64,000 bases of DNA from Demequina sp. NBRC 110056 (GTDB lineage: Bacteria > Actinomycetota > Actinomycetes > Actinomycetales > Demequinaceae): the NCBI RefSeq assembly GCF_002090155.1, contig NZ_BBRM01000002.1:1-64000 (forward strand), read 5' to 3'. The notes under the pieces are model-generated. The model did no database searches. It had not been told where the DNA came from and worked only from the letters and a program-made list of their open reading frames with translations. Made by a program: the position numbers and the translations under genes. Shown piece after piece: positions 8,933-19,031 of the stretch (position 1 is its first letter; every line of letters starts with the position of its first letter).

Positions 8933-11362
8933 TCACGGCGCGGCGAGCGCCGCCACCTCGTCGGGGGTGAGCACCGCGGTGGAGATGAGGAGCTCGTCGA
9001 CGTCGCCTTGGAACGGGGCGTCCCAGTAGTTCACGCCCAGCGCGAAGGTGGCCGCCGGGCTCGTGAGGACGTCGGGGAACCCGGTGCCGCTGTGGACGGC
9101 TGCTCCGTCGAGGTACAGCGTCACGTCGCCCTCGTCGACCGTGAATGCCACGTGGGTCCATTCGTCGAGCGGCAGGGTGGTCCCGGAGAGGCCGTCGTAC
9201 CAGTGGCTGCCGGTCGCCCACAGCATCGTGTCGCCGTTCCAGCCGCGCGGCACCACGCTGAGCCAGGTGTTCGCGTCGGACGCCGCGAAGAACGCCGTCG
9301 TGAACTGCGTGATCGCCGAGGGGCGCAGCCACATGCTCACCGAGTACGTGTCGCCCTGGACGAGGCCGTTGGGCAGTCGGATGCCCGAGGCGCCGTCGAG
9401 CCGGACGGCAGAGCCCACTGCGCCGTCGGGGACGTAGGAGACGGCCCCGCCCGTGGTGTCGGCACGGTTGCCCGTGACGGTGGGCGTCGCGAGCGCGCCC
9501 GCGTCGTCCGCGAGCGTGTCCTCGAACGACCACGAGCCGACGAGGCCACCGATCGGCCGCGCGACGACCGTCACCTCGAAAGCGACCTGCTCGGAACGCT
9601 TGCCGTTCGCGACGGTCGCGGTCAGGGTGACCGTCGCATCGGCCTCGCCGGCGATCGGACGGGTGACCGACCCGTCGGTCGCGAGCACCGACGGGTCGCT
9701 CGACTCCCACGCGATCGTCGTGCCCGAGGTGCCGGTCGTCGGCAGCGCGAGGTTCGCGGTGACCGACGAGGTGTCCCCAAGGTCGAGCTCGTCCACGACG
9801 GCCTCGACGGCCTTCTTCGGCGCCAGCACGTCGACGGCACGTCCCCACAGGGTGACCCCGCCGTCCGACACGACCGAGAGCGTGGCGGTCCAGTCCTGCG
9901 TCTGCTCGTCCCAGCCGCGGGAGATGACCCCCTCGTAGGTGACGCCGTCGATCCTCAGCTCGACCGCATCGGCCCCGCGCAGGCGCCACGTGCCTGAGAC
10001 CTCGCCGATGACCTTGCCGAGCGCCGTGAGGCGCACGTCCACGGGCAGCGCGGGCTCGGCGGTGATGTCCTTGCCGAGGTCGACCAGCTGCCAGTCGCCG
10101 ATCATCTGCGTCAGGCGCGCGCGCAGCTCGCCCTCGCCCGCGTAGCGCGTGGGAAGGACGACAGGCCAGCCGTCGCGTGTCATCTCCATCCGGTGGACGC
10201 GCACCTCGTGCATCTCGCCCGTGCCGGGGAATCGCGAGTGCAGCACCATGAAGGACTGCCCGGTGTCGGGGTCGTCGTACCAGGAGGTGTGGCCGGGGGA
10301 GACGTAGCCGGTGCCGGCGCCGGACCCGGGGTCGCCGAGCTCGCGGGGGAACTGGTAGCCGCCCATGAGCTTGACGCCGTACGGCTGGATCGAGGCGTCG
10401 TCGAAGATCGTGCCGGGCGCGCCCTTCACGTCGGCCATGTCGTTGCCCTCGGCGTCGAGGTACGGCCCCTCGGGGCTCGTCGCCCGCGCGACGCGGACGT
10501 CGTAGCCGCCGTTCGCGTCGAGCCCCCCGAAGGACAGGAACAGGTAGTAGTAGCCGGTCTCCTCGTCGTACCGGATCGAGGGCGCCTCGATGCGCGAGTG
10601 GTTGCCGCCGACGAGGTGGGTGCCGTAGCCCTGGCCGGGCAGCGGCTCACCCGTGGCCTCGTCCATCTCGAGGATGAAGATGCCGCCCGAGTAGGAGCCG
10701 TAGACCATCCAGAGGTCGCCCTCGGCGTCGTAGAACGCGTCGGGGTCGACGGCGTTCGGGTGGACGGTCGCGTCGTAGATCTCGCCAGGGTTCTCGGACT
10801 CCTCGTCCCACATGCCGGACTTAAGCAGGATGCCCTGGTCCTCGTACGGGCCGTCGACGTCAGCGGAGGTCGCGAGGCCGAGCGCGCTGCGCGGAGAGTC
10901 GCCCTTGCAGGCGTTGTAGTACATCGCGAACTGGCCGTTCGGCAGCTGGACCACGTCGGCGGCCCACAGCGTGGAGGTCTGTGCCCACGCGAACGTCTCC
11001 GCGAGCTCGGTGTAGATGTCCTCGAACAGCGGGTTGTCGGACTGCTGGGAGAGGTCGACCGAGTGCTGGGTCCAGCTCACGAGGTCCTCGGTGTGTGCTG
11101 AGGCGCCGTGCGAGCCGAACACCCACACGTCGTCGCCGTCGGCCACCACAGAGGGGTCGTGCACCGTCACGTCCTCGAAGGTGGGGTCTGCGGGGGTGCG
11201 GTAGGGGTCGAGCCAGCGGCTGATCGCGTCCTTGGCTCGGGAATCGCGGGAGTCGTCGCCTGCCTGGGCGGCGGTCGCGCCGGTGATGCCGGCGGTGAGG
11301 GCGAGCGCTGCGACCGCTGAGGCGGCGGTGACGCGGCGCGTGCGCGGCGAGAGGGGTGCCAC
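8933..11362 (-). CDS. Secreted GH43 glycosidase (arabinan endo-1,5-alpha-L-arabinanase-like) with C-terminal LamG domain
   Basis: A modular secreted protein of 809 residues. Residues 1-34 are a Sec signal peptide ending AAQA. A five-bladed GH43 propeller follows (about 60-400), with likely catalytic residues D69 in VHDPSVV, D206 in AVDPDAF and E259 in RIEAPSI. The GNHSRIEAPSI and AQTSTLWAADVV blocks resemble endo-arabinanases and exo-acting arabinan enzymes. A C-terminal beta domain of the GH43 family (about 410-520), an Ig-like domain (about 520-610) and a LamG/concanavalin-like sugar-binding domain (about 615-805) follow. The GTG start has AGGAG upstream. Two operator-like palindromes lie in its promoter region. 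The exact arabinan specificity is not proven. Confidence 0.85.
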   Translation of the reverse strand: MAPLSPRTRRVTAASAVAALALTAGITGATAAQAGDDSRDSRAKDAISRWLDPYRTPADPTFEDVTVHDPSVVADGDDVWVFGSHGASAHTEDLVSWTQHSVDLSQQSDNPLFEDIYTELAETFAWAQTSTLWAADVVQLPNGQFAMYYNACKGDSPRSALGLATSADVDGPYEDQGILLKSGMWDEESENPGEIYDATVHPNAVDPDAFYDAEGDLWMVYGSYSGGIFILEMDEATGEPLPGQGYGTHLVGGNHSRIEAPSIRYDEETGYYYLFLSFGGLDANGGYDVRVARATSPEGPYLDAEGNDMADVKGAPGTIFDDASIQPYGVKLMGGYQFPRELGDPGSGAGTGYVSPGHTSWYDDPDTGQSFMVLHSRFPGTGEMHEVRVHRMEMTRDGWPVVLPTRYAGEGELRARLTQMIGDWQLVDLGKDITAEPALPVDVRLTALGKVIGEVSGTWRLRGADAVELRIDGVTYEGVISRGWDEQTQDWTATLSVVSDGGVTLWGRAVDVLAPKKAVEAVVDELDLGDTSSVTANLALPTTGTSGTTIAWESSDPSVLATDGSVTRPIAGEADATVTLTATVANGKRSEQVAFEVTVVARPIGGLVGSWSFEDTLADDAGALATPTVTGNRADTTGGAVSYVPDGAVGSAVRLDGASGIRLPNGLVQGDTYSVSMWLRPSAITQFTTAFFAASDANTWLSVVPRGWNGDTMLWATGSHWYDGLSGTTLPLDEWTHVAFTVDEGDVTLYLDGAAVHSGTGFPDVLTSPAATFALGVNYWDAPFQGDVDELLISTAVLTPDEVAALAAP

Positions 11363-11400
11363 GGAAATCTCCTGTTCGTCGTTGGACAGAGATGAGGACG

Positions 11401-11416
11401 AGGTGAACGTTCACCT
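11401..11416. promoter_or_regulatory. Perfect palindrome upstream of GH43 gene (LacI-type operator candidate)
   Basis: AGGTGAACGTTCACCT is a perfect 16-bp palindrome whose centre TGAACGTTCA resembles LacI/GalR-family operators. It lies 39-54 bases upstream of the GH43 start, where a repressor would cover the promoter. No regulator gene is adjacent. Confidence 0.6.
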
Positions 11417-11436
11417 GAGTTCCTCGCGAGCGACTG

Positions 11437-11448
11437 TACAACGATGTA
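11437..11448. promoter_or_regulatory. Operator candidate TACAACGATGTA, site 1
   Basis: TACAACGATGTA is an interrupted palindrome (TACA-N4-TGTA). On the gene's strand it reads TTTACATCGTTGTACA, which resembles LacI-family sites. It lies 75-86 bases before the GH43 start. The identical 12-mer is found at 27804-27815, at the start of the other GH43 locus. Confidence 0.6.
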
Positions 11449-11517
11449 AACGGCATGCGCAACAGAGGACGCAAGAGCAGTCGCGTGCGACTCGAGCCAC
11501 GGCGTACCGTGGCGGGC

Positions 11518-11730
11518 ATGAGCACGCGCGACGTCCCCGCCCAGGTGGGCGACCTGCCGCCCATCGGACGCCCGGCGAACAGTGCGCTCATGGCGCTGGG
11601 CGTGACGACGCTCGAGGGCGTCGCGTCCCTCGGCAGGACGCGTCTGCTCGCTCTGCATGGCGTCGGGCCCAAGGCCGTGCGCCTCCTCGAGGAGGAGTGC
11701 GAGCGCCGGGGCGTCGCCTTCCGGGAGTGA
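11518..11730 (+). CDS. Small helix-hairpin-helix domain protein
   Basis: A 70-residue protein with a helix-hairpin-helix motif: IGRPANSALMALGVTTLEG, then LLALHGVGPKAVRLLEEE. The GVGPKA turn is the typical DNA-backbone-binding loop. Small free-standing proteins of this type are widespread in actinobacteria and are usually annotated as DNA-binding, without known targets. The ATG at 11518 is chosen because the family begins just before the IGRPA block. A longer in-frame start at 11455 would place basic, unconserved residues in front and would overlap the operator region of the divergent GH43 gene. Confidence 0.78.
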   Translation: MSTRDVPAQVGDLPPIGRPANSALMALGVTTLEGVASLGRTRLLALHGVGPKAVRLLEEECERRGVAFRE

Positions 11731-11735
11731 CGACT

Positions 11736-11779
11736 GAGGAGGGCCGATGCGCGAGCCGGCCCGCGCATCGGCCCTCCTC
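11736..11779. terminator. Bidirectional terminator built from an inverted pair of GCCGATGCG
   Basis: Arms 11736-11753 and 11762-11779 pair perfectly over 18 bases around an 8-base loop. The stem again contains GGAGGGCCGATGCG, the same core as at 8865-8903, although the genes around it are unrelated. It lies between convergent genes. Confidence 0.85.
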
Positions 11780-11788
11780 GGCGTGTGG

Positions 11789-12679
11789 TCAGGCCTCGGG
11801 GATCTCGCGCGCCCAGTCGGTGCGGTTCACCGTGGACGGGTCCGGGCCGCCGCGCGTGCCCGTGTCGAGAGCGTCGATGGCCTCGAGCTCGCGCTCCGAC
11901 AGCTCGAATCCGAAGACGGCGATGTTCTCCGCGATGCGCGCGGGCGTCACGGACTTGGGGATCACCTGGCGCCCCTGCTGCACGTGCCAGCGCAGCATGA
12001 CCTGGGCCGGCGTCGCGTCGTGGGCGCGGGCGATCTCGCCGATGGTCGCGTCGTCGAGGGTGCTGCGGCCCTTGTCGCCCCAGCCGGGGTAGAAGGTGAT
12101 GCCGCCAAGCGGCGACCACGCCTGCGACACGATGCCCAGGGCGTCGTGCTTGGACAGCAGCTCGGTGTTGCGGAAGTAGGGGTGGATCTCGACCTGGTTG
12201 ACGGCGGGGACGACGTCGCGAAGGTCGAGCAGGCGGTCGAGGTGGTGCGGGAGGAAGTTGGAGACTCCGATCGCCCGGACCTTGCCGTCCGCGAGCAGCG
12301 TCTCAAGGGCGCGGTAGGCCTCGAGAGCGATGGACTCCTCGTCGCCGTTGAGCGGCTGATGCAGGATCAGCAGGTCGAGTTGGTCCACTCCGAGCTTGCC
12401 GGCTGCCTTGTCGAACGCGTGGAGGGTCGCGTCGTAGCCGTAGTCGGTGATCCACACCTTGGTCTCGAGGAACACGTCCTCGCGCGCGACGCCGGAGCGG
12501 CGCAGGCCCTCGCCCACGCCTGCCTCGTTCGCGTAGGCCGCGGCCGTGTCGATCATGCGGTAGCCGGCATCGAGCGCGGTGTGCACCGCGGTCGCCGTCT
12601 CGTCGGGCGGGGTCTGGAAGACGCCGTAGCCCACGGAGGGCATGGTGACGCCGTTGTTCAGGGTGATGGTGGTGGTCAT
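11789..12679 (-). CDS. Aldo/keto reductase (2,5-diketo-D-gluconate reductase group)
   Basis: A 296-residue cytoplasmic NADPH-dependent carbonyl reductase with the (beta/alpha)8 fold. The catalytic tetrad is D44 and Y49 (in MIDTAAAYANE), K74 (in LETKVWI) and H107 (in LILHQPL). The phosphate-binding end is seen in VIPKSVTPARIAEN. The substrate is unknown; relatives reduce keto sugars, aldehydes and diketones. The gene is divergent from the alcohol dehydrogenase operon. TACGGT lies 6 bases before the ATG with no ribosome site, so it is probably leaderless. The palindrome at 12710-12736 covers where its -35 region would be. Confidence 0.9.
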   Translation of the reverse strand: MTTTITLNNGVTMPSVGYGVFQTPPDETATAVHTALDAGYRMIDTAAAYANEAGVGEGLRRSGVAREDVFLETKVWITDYGYDATLHAFDKAAGKLGVDQLDLLILHQPLNGDEESIALEAYRALETLLADGKVRAIGVSNFLPHHLDRLLDLRDVVPAVNQVEIHPYFRNTELLSKHDALGIVSQAWSPLGGITFYPGWGDKGRSTLDDATIGEIARAHDATPAQVMLRWHVQQGRQVIPKSVTPARIAENIAVFGFELSERELEAIDALDTGTRGGPDPSTVNRTDWAREIPEA

Positions 12680-12709
12680 GCAAGCACCGTAGGCACGGCT
12701 CGCCCGCCG

Positions 12710-12736
12710 GAGACAGGTAGCGCTGGTACCTGTCTC
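12710..12736. promoter_or_regulatory. Inverted-repeat operator between divergent reductase and dehydrogenase genes
   Basis: GAGACAGGTA-N7-TACCTGTCTC is a perfect inverted repeat with 10-bp arms. It lies 31-57 bases upstream of the aldo/keto reductase and 75-101 bases upstream of the dehydrogenase start, so one regulator could control both directions. The XRE/MmyB-type regulator at the end of the rightward operon is the obvious candidate, by position only. Confidence 0.7.
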
Positions 12737-12810
12737 ACGCGGAACTCCCGCGGCGGCTGTGCGGTTGACACGATGGCGAGGTACCGAACCCCGATCTCCG
12801 AGGAGACGCA

Positions 12811-13869
12811 GTGAAGAGCACCATCATGTACAAGGCAGGAGATGTCCGCATCGAGGACCGTCCCGCCCCGCGCGTCGAGCTGCCCACGGACGCGATCATC
12901 CGCACCGTGCGCGCCTGCATCTGCGGGTCGGACCTGCACCCGTATCACGGGCTGCCCGAGATCGATGGCGGCAACCCCATGGGCCACGAGGCCATCGGCG
13001 TGGTCGAGGAGGTGGGCGCGGATGTCGCCCGAGTCAAGCCGGGCGACTTCGTCATCGTTCCCTTCGCCTTCTCCGACAACACCTGCGCGATCTGCCTCGA
13101 CGGGTTCCAGACCGCGTGCCCGCACGGTGGGTTCTACGGCAACGTGGGTGACCGCAGCGCCCTGCAAGGCGAGTACTCGCTCATTCCTCAGGCGGACGGC
13201 TCTCTGGTGAAGGTCCCGGACGTGAACCCCGCGGACGCCTCCGATGAGCTGTTGGCCTCTCTGCTGACCCTGTCCGACGTGTACCTCACGGGATACCACG
13301 CGGCCTTCATGGCTGACGTGAAGCCCGGCCAGTCGGTGACCGTGGTCGGTGACGGCGCGGTCGGCCTCGGCGCCGTCCTCGCCGCGAAGCAGATGGGTGC
13401 CGAGCAGATCGTCCTCATGGGCCGCCACCAGTCGCGCACCGACCTGGGGCGGGAGTTCGGCGCCACCGACGTGGTCGCCGAGCGCGGCGACGAGGGCATC
13501 GCCAAGGTCCTCGAGCTCACCGGTGGGCTCGGCTCGCACGCCGTGCTCGAGGCGGTGGGCCACATGCCCGCGTACGAGCAGTCCTATGGCGTCGTGCGTC
13601 CCGGCGGAGTCATCTCGCGTGTGGGCGTGCCGCAGTACGAGAACGCTCCTGTCGGCTTCCGATCCCTGTTCGGCAAGAACGCGCGACTCGCGGGTGGCCC
13701 GGCACCGGTGCGCGCGTACCTCGAGGGCGCGATCGAGCAGGTGCTCTCGGGTGAGATCAACCCCGGCAAGGTGTTCGACCTGACGGTGGGCTTCGACGGC
13801 GTCCCGGACGGATACAAGGCCATGGACGACCGCGAGGCGCTCAAGGTGATGATCGACCCGAGCCTGTGA
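12811..13869 (+). CDS. Zinc-dependent alcohol dehydrogenase
   Basis: A 352-residue medium-chain dehydrogenase/reductase. Catalytic zinc ligands are C38 (CICGSD) and H59-E60 (MGHEAIG). The lobe that normally holds the structural zinc has the cysteines of DNTCAICLDGFQTACPHGG. The NAD(P) site is VVGDGAVGLGAV (about residues 175-186). The protein resembles actinobacterial dehydrogenases that lie beside aldo/keto reductases and act on small alcohols or aldehydes; the substrate is unknown. Translation starts at GTG with GAGGAG 6 bases upstream. It is the first gene of a five-gene operon ending at 17111. Confidence 0.9.
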   Translation: MKSTIMYKAGDVRIEDRPAPRVELPTDAIIRTVRACICGSDLHPYHGLPEIDGGNPMGHEAIGVVEEVGADVARVKPGDFVIVPFAFSDNTCAICLDGFQTACPHGGFYGNVGDRSALQGEYSLIPQADGSLVKVPDVNPADASDELLASLLTLSDVYLTGYHAAFMADVKPGQSVTVVGDGAVGLGAVLAAKQMGAEQIVLMGRHQSRTDLGREFGATDVVAERGDEGIAKVLELTGGLGSHAVLEAVGHMPAYEQSYGVVRPGGVISRVGVPQYENAPVGFRSLFGKNARLAGGPAPVRAYLEGAIEQVLSGEINPGKVFDLTVGFDGVPDGYKAMDDREALKVMIDPSL

Positions 13870-13882
13870 CAGGCGCCGCCGC

Positions 13883-13901
13883 AGCTCGCCGGGAGGCGAC
13901 C
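13883..13901 (+). repeat. Operon-internal 19-bp repeat, copy 1
   Basis: AGCTCGCCGGGAGGCGACC lies 14 bases after the dehydrogenase stop codon. It is identical to 14717-14735. The core TCGCC-GGGA-GGCGA can form a 5-bp hairpin with a GGGA loop in the mRNA. Confidence 0.75.
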
Positions 13902-13933
13902 GCCACGCGGCGGGTCGAAGAGAGGAGAACCAC

Positions 13934-14695
13934 ATGGCACAGGAGTTGAAGCGCGGTGACACGGTTCTGGCCGTCGGCGCCACAGGCTCGATCGGACGCC
14001 TCGTCGTGGACGAGCTTCTCGTGCGCGGCTACACCGTTCGCGCGCTCGTGCGGGACGCGGCGCGAGCGCGCGCGACGCTTCCCGAAGCGGTCGACCTCGT
14101 CAAGGGCGACCTCGCCGCCGGCGCTGGTCTCGCCGACGCGGTGGCCGGAGTCGACGGCATCGTCCTCACTCACGGGGGCGACGGCCGTACCGTCGACTAC
14201 GAGGGGGTGAGGAACCTCCTCGAGGCGCTCGGCGGGAGCCGGCCGCGCATCGTCCTGATGACGTCGATGACCACGTCGCGCGGCTCGGATGCCTTCGGAG
14301 GCGTGCTGCACTGGAAGCGGCGAGCCGAGCGGCTGGTGCGCGCCCACGGAGCCGAGTGGACCATCGTGCGGCCGGGCTGGTTCGACAACGAGGCTCCCGG
14401 CGACACCGGGGTGGTGCTCGAGCAGGGCGACGCGACGGCCTTCAGCGAGCACCGCGGAGTGGCGCGGACCCAGATCGCCGCGACGCTCGTCGCGGCACTC
14501 GAGCAGGAGGCCGCAACGCGCGTGACCCTTGAGCTCTTCGCGGCTCCTGGAGACATGCCAGCCGACTGGGCGGCCGCGTTCGGCCGCCTCGACAAGGACG
14601 ACATCGACGCGAACGCTGGTGCTCACGACGCCGGCATCGTGCTCGCGGACGAGCCAGCCGAGGTGCTGGCAGACATCACGCGGCTGCGCGCTTAA
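13934..14695 (+). CDS. NAD(P)-binding SDR family protein (atypical, NmrA-like), copy 1
   Basis: A 253-residue Rossmann protein. The cofactor-binding glycine motif GATGSIG is near residues 15-21, followed by RALVRDAARA. It is a short atypical SDR (NAD-binding NmrA-like) with the conserved block VLHWKRRAERLVRAHGAEWT and RPGWFDNE. The same blocks occur in the gene at 19555-20316 (MHWKRRGERLLRASGLPAT, RPGWFDLE), so the two are paralogues. GAGGAG lies upstream of the ATG. Its place between a dehydrogenase and an aldo/keto reductase suggests redox work on a shared small-molecule pathway. Confidence 0.87.
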   Translation: MAQELKRGDTVLAVGATGSIGRLVVDELLVRGYTVRALVRDAARARATLPEAVDLVKGDLAAGAGLADAVAGVDGIVLTHGGDGRTVDYEGVRNLLEALGGSRPRIVLMTSMTTSRGSDAFGGVLHWKRRAERLVRAHGAEWTIVRPGWFDNEAPGDTGVVLEQGDATAFSEHRGVARTQIAATLVAALEQEAATRVTLELFAAPGDMPADWAAAFGRLDKDDIDANAGAHDAGIVLADEPAEVLADITRLRA

Positions 14696-16205
<1,510 letters not shown>

Positions 16206-16209
<4 letters not shown>

Positions 16210-17111
16210 GCCCGCGCAATGCCGATGAGGTCAAGGCCTTCCTGTCGTCCCGCCGCGAACGGGTGACGCCGGACGAGGCGGGTTTGCCCGCGTACGGCTC
16301 GCGTCGGCGTGTGAAGGGCCTGCGTCGCGAGGAGGTGGCGATGCTCGCGGGCGTCTCGGTCGACTACTACGTGCGCCTAGAGCGCGGCAACCTCTCGGGC
16401 GCCTCGGACAGCGTGCTCGACGCGCTCGCGACCGCGCTGAGGCTCAACGAGGCGGAGCGGGAGCACCTGTTCGACCTCGCCCGGGCCGCGGGCCCCGCCC
16501 GCGCATCGGCACGCCGCGCGCCCGCGTCAGTGCCGTGGTCCGTCCGGAGCCTGCTCGACGGCATGACCGCGGTCCCCGCGTGGGTGCGCAACGATCGCCA
16601 CGACATCGTGGCCGCGAACCTGCTGGGCCGCGCGCTCTACTCGCCGGTGTTCGACGGCTCGGACGTGAGACCCGTCAACACCACGCGCTTCACGTTCCTC
16701 GATCCCGCCGCGCGGGAGTTCTGGCGCGACTACGACCAGATCGCGCACGACGGCGTCGCGATGCTGCAGATGGAGGCGGGCCGCCATCCTCACGACAAGG
16801 CCCTCACGGCCCTCGTGGGCGAGCTGTCGATGCGCTCCGAGACCTTCCGCCAGTACTGGGCGACGCGCGACGTGAGCCTGCACCGCAGCGGGCTCAAGCG
16901 CCTGCGCCACCCCGTGGTCGGCGACCTCGACCTGACCTACGAGTCGCTGCCGCTCGCCAGCTCGCCTGGGCTCACGCTCAACGTGTACGTGGCACCCGCG
17001 GGCTCGCCGACGTTCGACGCGCTCGCGATGCTCGGGTCCTGGGCGGCGACGCAGGAGGCGGACTTCCTCGAGCTCGACGCGCCCGTGCTGGGGGTCAGCA
17101 CGGACGCGTGA
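16206..17111 (+). CDS. XRE-family transcriptional regulator with MmyB-like ligand domain
   Basis: A 301-residue regulator. Residues about 10-75 hold an HTH of the actinobacterial XRE type (RREEVAMLAGVSVDYYVRLERG). The rest is an MmyB-like PAS-related ligand domain (VPAWVRNDRHDIVAANLLGRALY, then FLDPAAREFWRDYD), which in relatives binds fatty acids or other hydrophobic ligands. It is the last gene of the operon and overlaps the cupin by 4 bases, so its level follows that of the enzymes it probably controls. The palindrome at 12710-12736 is a candidate target. Confidence 0.9.
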
Positions 17112-17172
17112 CCGCGGAGCGCCGATGCGCGCTCAGGCGCCGCGCCCGCCTCACCGCGGGTGCGGCGAGGCG

Positions 17173-17237
17173 GTGTCGCCAGCTTGTGTCGTCAGGTCGT
17201 GTCGTCAGGTCGTGTCGGTAGGCGGCGTCGTCAGGCC
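17173..17237. repeat. Five tandem copies of a 13-bp repeat
   Basis: Units of GTGTCGTCAGGTC start at 17173, 17186, 17199, 17212 and 17225. The second and third units are identical and the outer ones are degenerate. The block lies between the convergent XRE gene and the oxidoreductase, and its last unit contains the stop of the latter. Such blocks can vary in copy number by slippage. Confidence 0.8.
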
Positions 17238-17899
17238 GCGACGGAGCGTCCCTCGCGGGACCGGGATACGAGGGCGACGAGCTCCGCGTCGCCGACGTTC
17301 GCGCCGAAGGCCGGGGTGCCCGGCTGTAGGTGCCGTCCCGATCGCAGGCCGCCGATGTGCACGGGGTCGAAGCCGAGGGCGTCGACGACGCGCGCCACGG
17401 TCGCAGCCGCGCCGTCGTCGTCCGACGCGATGGCGATCGCGCGGCGGCCCTGCGCTCCGGCGGGCAGGCCGCCCTCATCGAGGTCGTGGTAGCCCATGTG
17501 GTTGAAGGCCTTGACGAGTCGGGCGCCCACGAGGTGGCGCGCGACGATCTCGGAGGACGTCGTGCGCTCGTCCGTGAGGTCGTCGCGCTCGCCGTCGACC
17601 TCCCACCAGTAGTTCATCGCATCGACCACGACCGTGTCGCGGAAGGCCTCCGCGGGAAGCTCGAGGTGCCGGCCGAGCGGCAGCGCCAGGATGACGAGGT
17701 CGGCGTCGCGGGCGACATCCTCGCCCGTCGCCACGCGCGCCCCGGGGGCCAGGACGTCGACGGTGAGAGCGATGCGCTGCGGGTCGCCCGAGCCGGCGAC
17801 GACGACGTCGTAGCCCGCGGCGACGGCGATACGCGCGAGCACGGTGCCCAGCTTGCCGGCGCCGAGGATGCCGACGGTCCGCACGGTCTGCGGGGTCAT
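17231..17899 (-). CDS. NADPH-dependent F420 reductase-like oxidoreductase, copy 1
   Basis: A 222-residue Rossmann protein of the NpdG/F420-dependent NADP oxidoreductase family. The dinucleotide motif [16 protein letters not shown] is at residues about 8-23. The conserved [11 protein letters not shown] and [11 protein letters not shown] blocks follow. Such proteins transfer hydride between NADPH and F420 or act on small substrates in actinobacteria. The ATG at 17899 overlaps the stop of the LLM gene by 4 bases, which links the two functionally. A paralogue lies at 27087-27785. Longer in-frame upstream sequence belongs to the LLM gene in another frame. Confidence 0.88.
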   Translation of the reverse strand: MTPQTVRTVGILGAGKLGTVLARIAVAAGYDVVVAGSGDPQRIALTVDVLAPGARVATGEDVARDADLVILALPLGRHLELPAEAFRDTVVVDAMNYWWEVDGERDDLTDERTTSSEIVARHLVGARLVKAFNHMGYHDLDEGGLPAGAQGRRAIAIASDDDGAAATVARVVDALGFDPVHIGGLRSGRHLQPGTPAFGANVGDAELVALVSRSREGRSVAA

Positions 17900-18942
17900 C
17901 GCGCGCCTCCGTCCGCGAGGATGTCCTTGACTCGGGGGATCACCTCGGTGCCGAACAGCTCGACGGCGCGCATGCGCGCGCTCGCGGGCATGGCCCCGCC
18001 TCCGGTGTAGACCAGGTCGAAGCGCCCGGCGTCGACGGCCGTGATCCCGGCGGCCATCTTGGCCGCGACGGTCTCGGGCGAGCCGACGTACAGCGACCCG
18101 TGGTCGATCTCGCCGTCGTAGTCGGCGCGAGACATGGGAGGCCACCCGCGCTCCGCTCCGATCCGGTCGCGCATCGCCTTGTAGCCGGGGAAGTAGACCT
18201 CCCGGGCCTCCTCGTCGGTCGGGGCGATGAAGCCGTGGCTGTGCATGCCGACGGGGTGGGCCGTGGTGCCGAGCTGCTCGGTCGCGCGGCGGTAGAGGTC
18301 GACGTAGGGGGCGAAGCGCTCGGGTGCACCGCCGATGATCGCGAGCATGAGGCGGAAGCCGTAGTGCGCGGTGCGGATCACCGACTGCGGCGAGCCGCCC
18401 ACGCCCACCCAGGTCGTGAGGGAGCCCGAGTCGGTCTTGGGGTAGACGTCCGCGTTGGTGAGCGGCGCTCGGGTCGTGCCCTCCCACGTGACGGGCTGCT
18501 CGGTCAGCAGGCGAGAGAACAGCTCGATCTTCTCCTCGAACAGCACCTCGTAGTCGGCGAGGTCGAAGCCGAACAGGGGGAAGGACTCGGTGAACGAGCC
18601 GCGGCCGAGGATCACCTCGGCGCGCCCGCCGCTGACCGCGTCGAGGGTCGAGAAGCGCTGGAAGACGCGCACGGGGTCGTCGGAGCTGAGCACGGTGACG
18701 GCGGACCCGAGGGTCACGTGCTCGGTGCGCGAGGCGATCGCCGCAAGGACCATCTCGGGGGAGGAGATGGCGAAGTCCGCGCGGTGGTGCTCGCCGAGCG
18801 CGACCGCGTCGATGCCGATCTGGTCGGCCAGCGCTGCCTCGTCGACCACCTGACGCAGCGAGGCGGCGTGCGACATCGGCTCGCCCGAGTCGTGCAACGG
18901 CAGGTCGCCGAACGTCTCGATGCCGAACGTCACGTCTGTCAT
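17896..18942 (-). CDS. LLM-class flavin-dependent oxidoreductase
   Basis: A 348-residue luciferase-like monooxygenase with a TIM-barrel fold that uses FMN or F420. The family features are [21 protein letters not shown] near residue 55, [14 protein letters not shown] near 115, and [11 protein letters not shown] near 185. The ATG at 18942 has AAGGAG 9 bases upstream; a start eight codons further upstream is less likely. Coupling to an F420/NADPH oxidoreductase gene suggests that the neighbour provides the reduced cofactor, but the sequence does not settle FMN versus F420. The substrate is unknown. Confidence 0.9.
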   Translation of the reverse strand: MTDVTFGIETFGDLPLHDSGEPMSHAASLRQVVDEAALADQIGIDAVALGEHHRADFAISSPEMVLAAIASRTEHVTLGSAVTVLSSDDPVRVFQRFSTLDAVSGGRAEVILGRGSFTESFPLFGFDLADYEVLFEEKIELFSRLLTEQPVTWEGTTRAPLTNADVYPKTDSGSLTTWVGVGGSPQSVIRTAHYGFRLMLAIIGGAPERFAPYVDLYRRATEQLGTTAHPVGMHSHGFIAPTDEEAREVYFPGYKAMRDRIGAERGWPPMSRADYDGEIDHGSLYVGSPETVAAKMAAGITAVDAGRFDLVYTGGGAMPASARMRAVELFGTEVIPRVKDILADGGAR

Positions 18943-19031
18943 GGGGTGCTCCTTCGTAGGCTCCAATTCATTGAAGCGTCAACGAAGTAGCGTACGGGAT
19001 GCCGTGAGTATTCCCGCGCGGGACCGGCGAC

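Noticed and set aside
12765..12770. A perfect TTGACA upstream of the alcohol dehydrogenase as a -35 box.
   Set aside because: No TANNNT-type box lies 16-18 bases downstream, so I do not call a promoter there.
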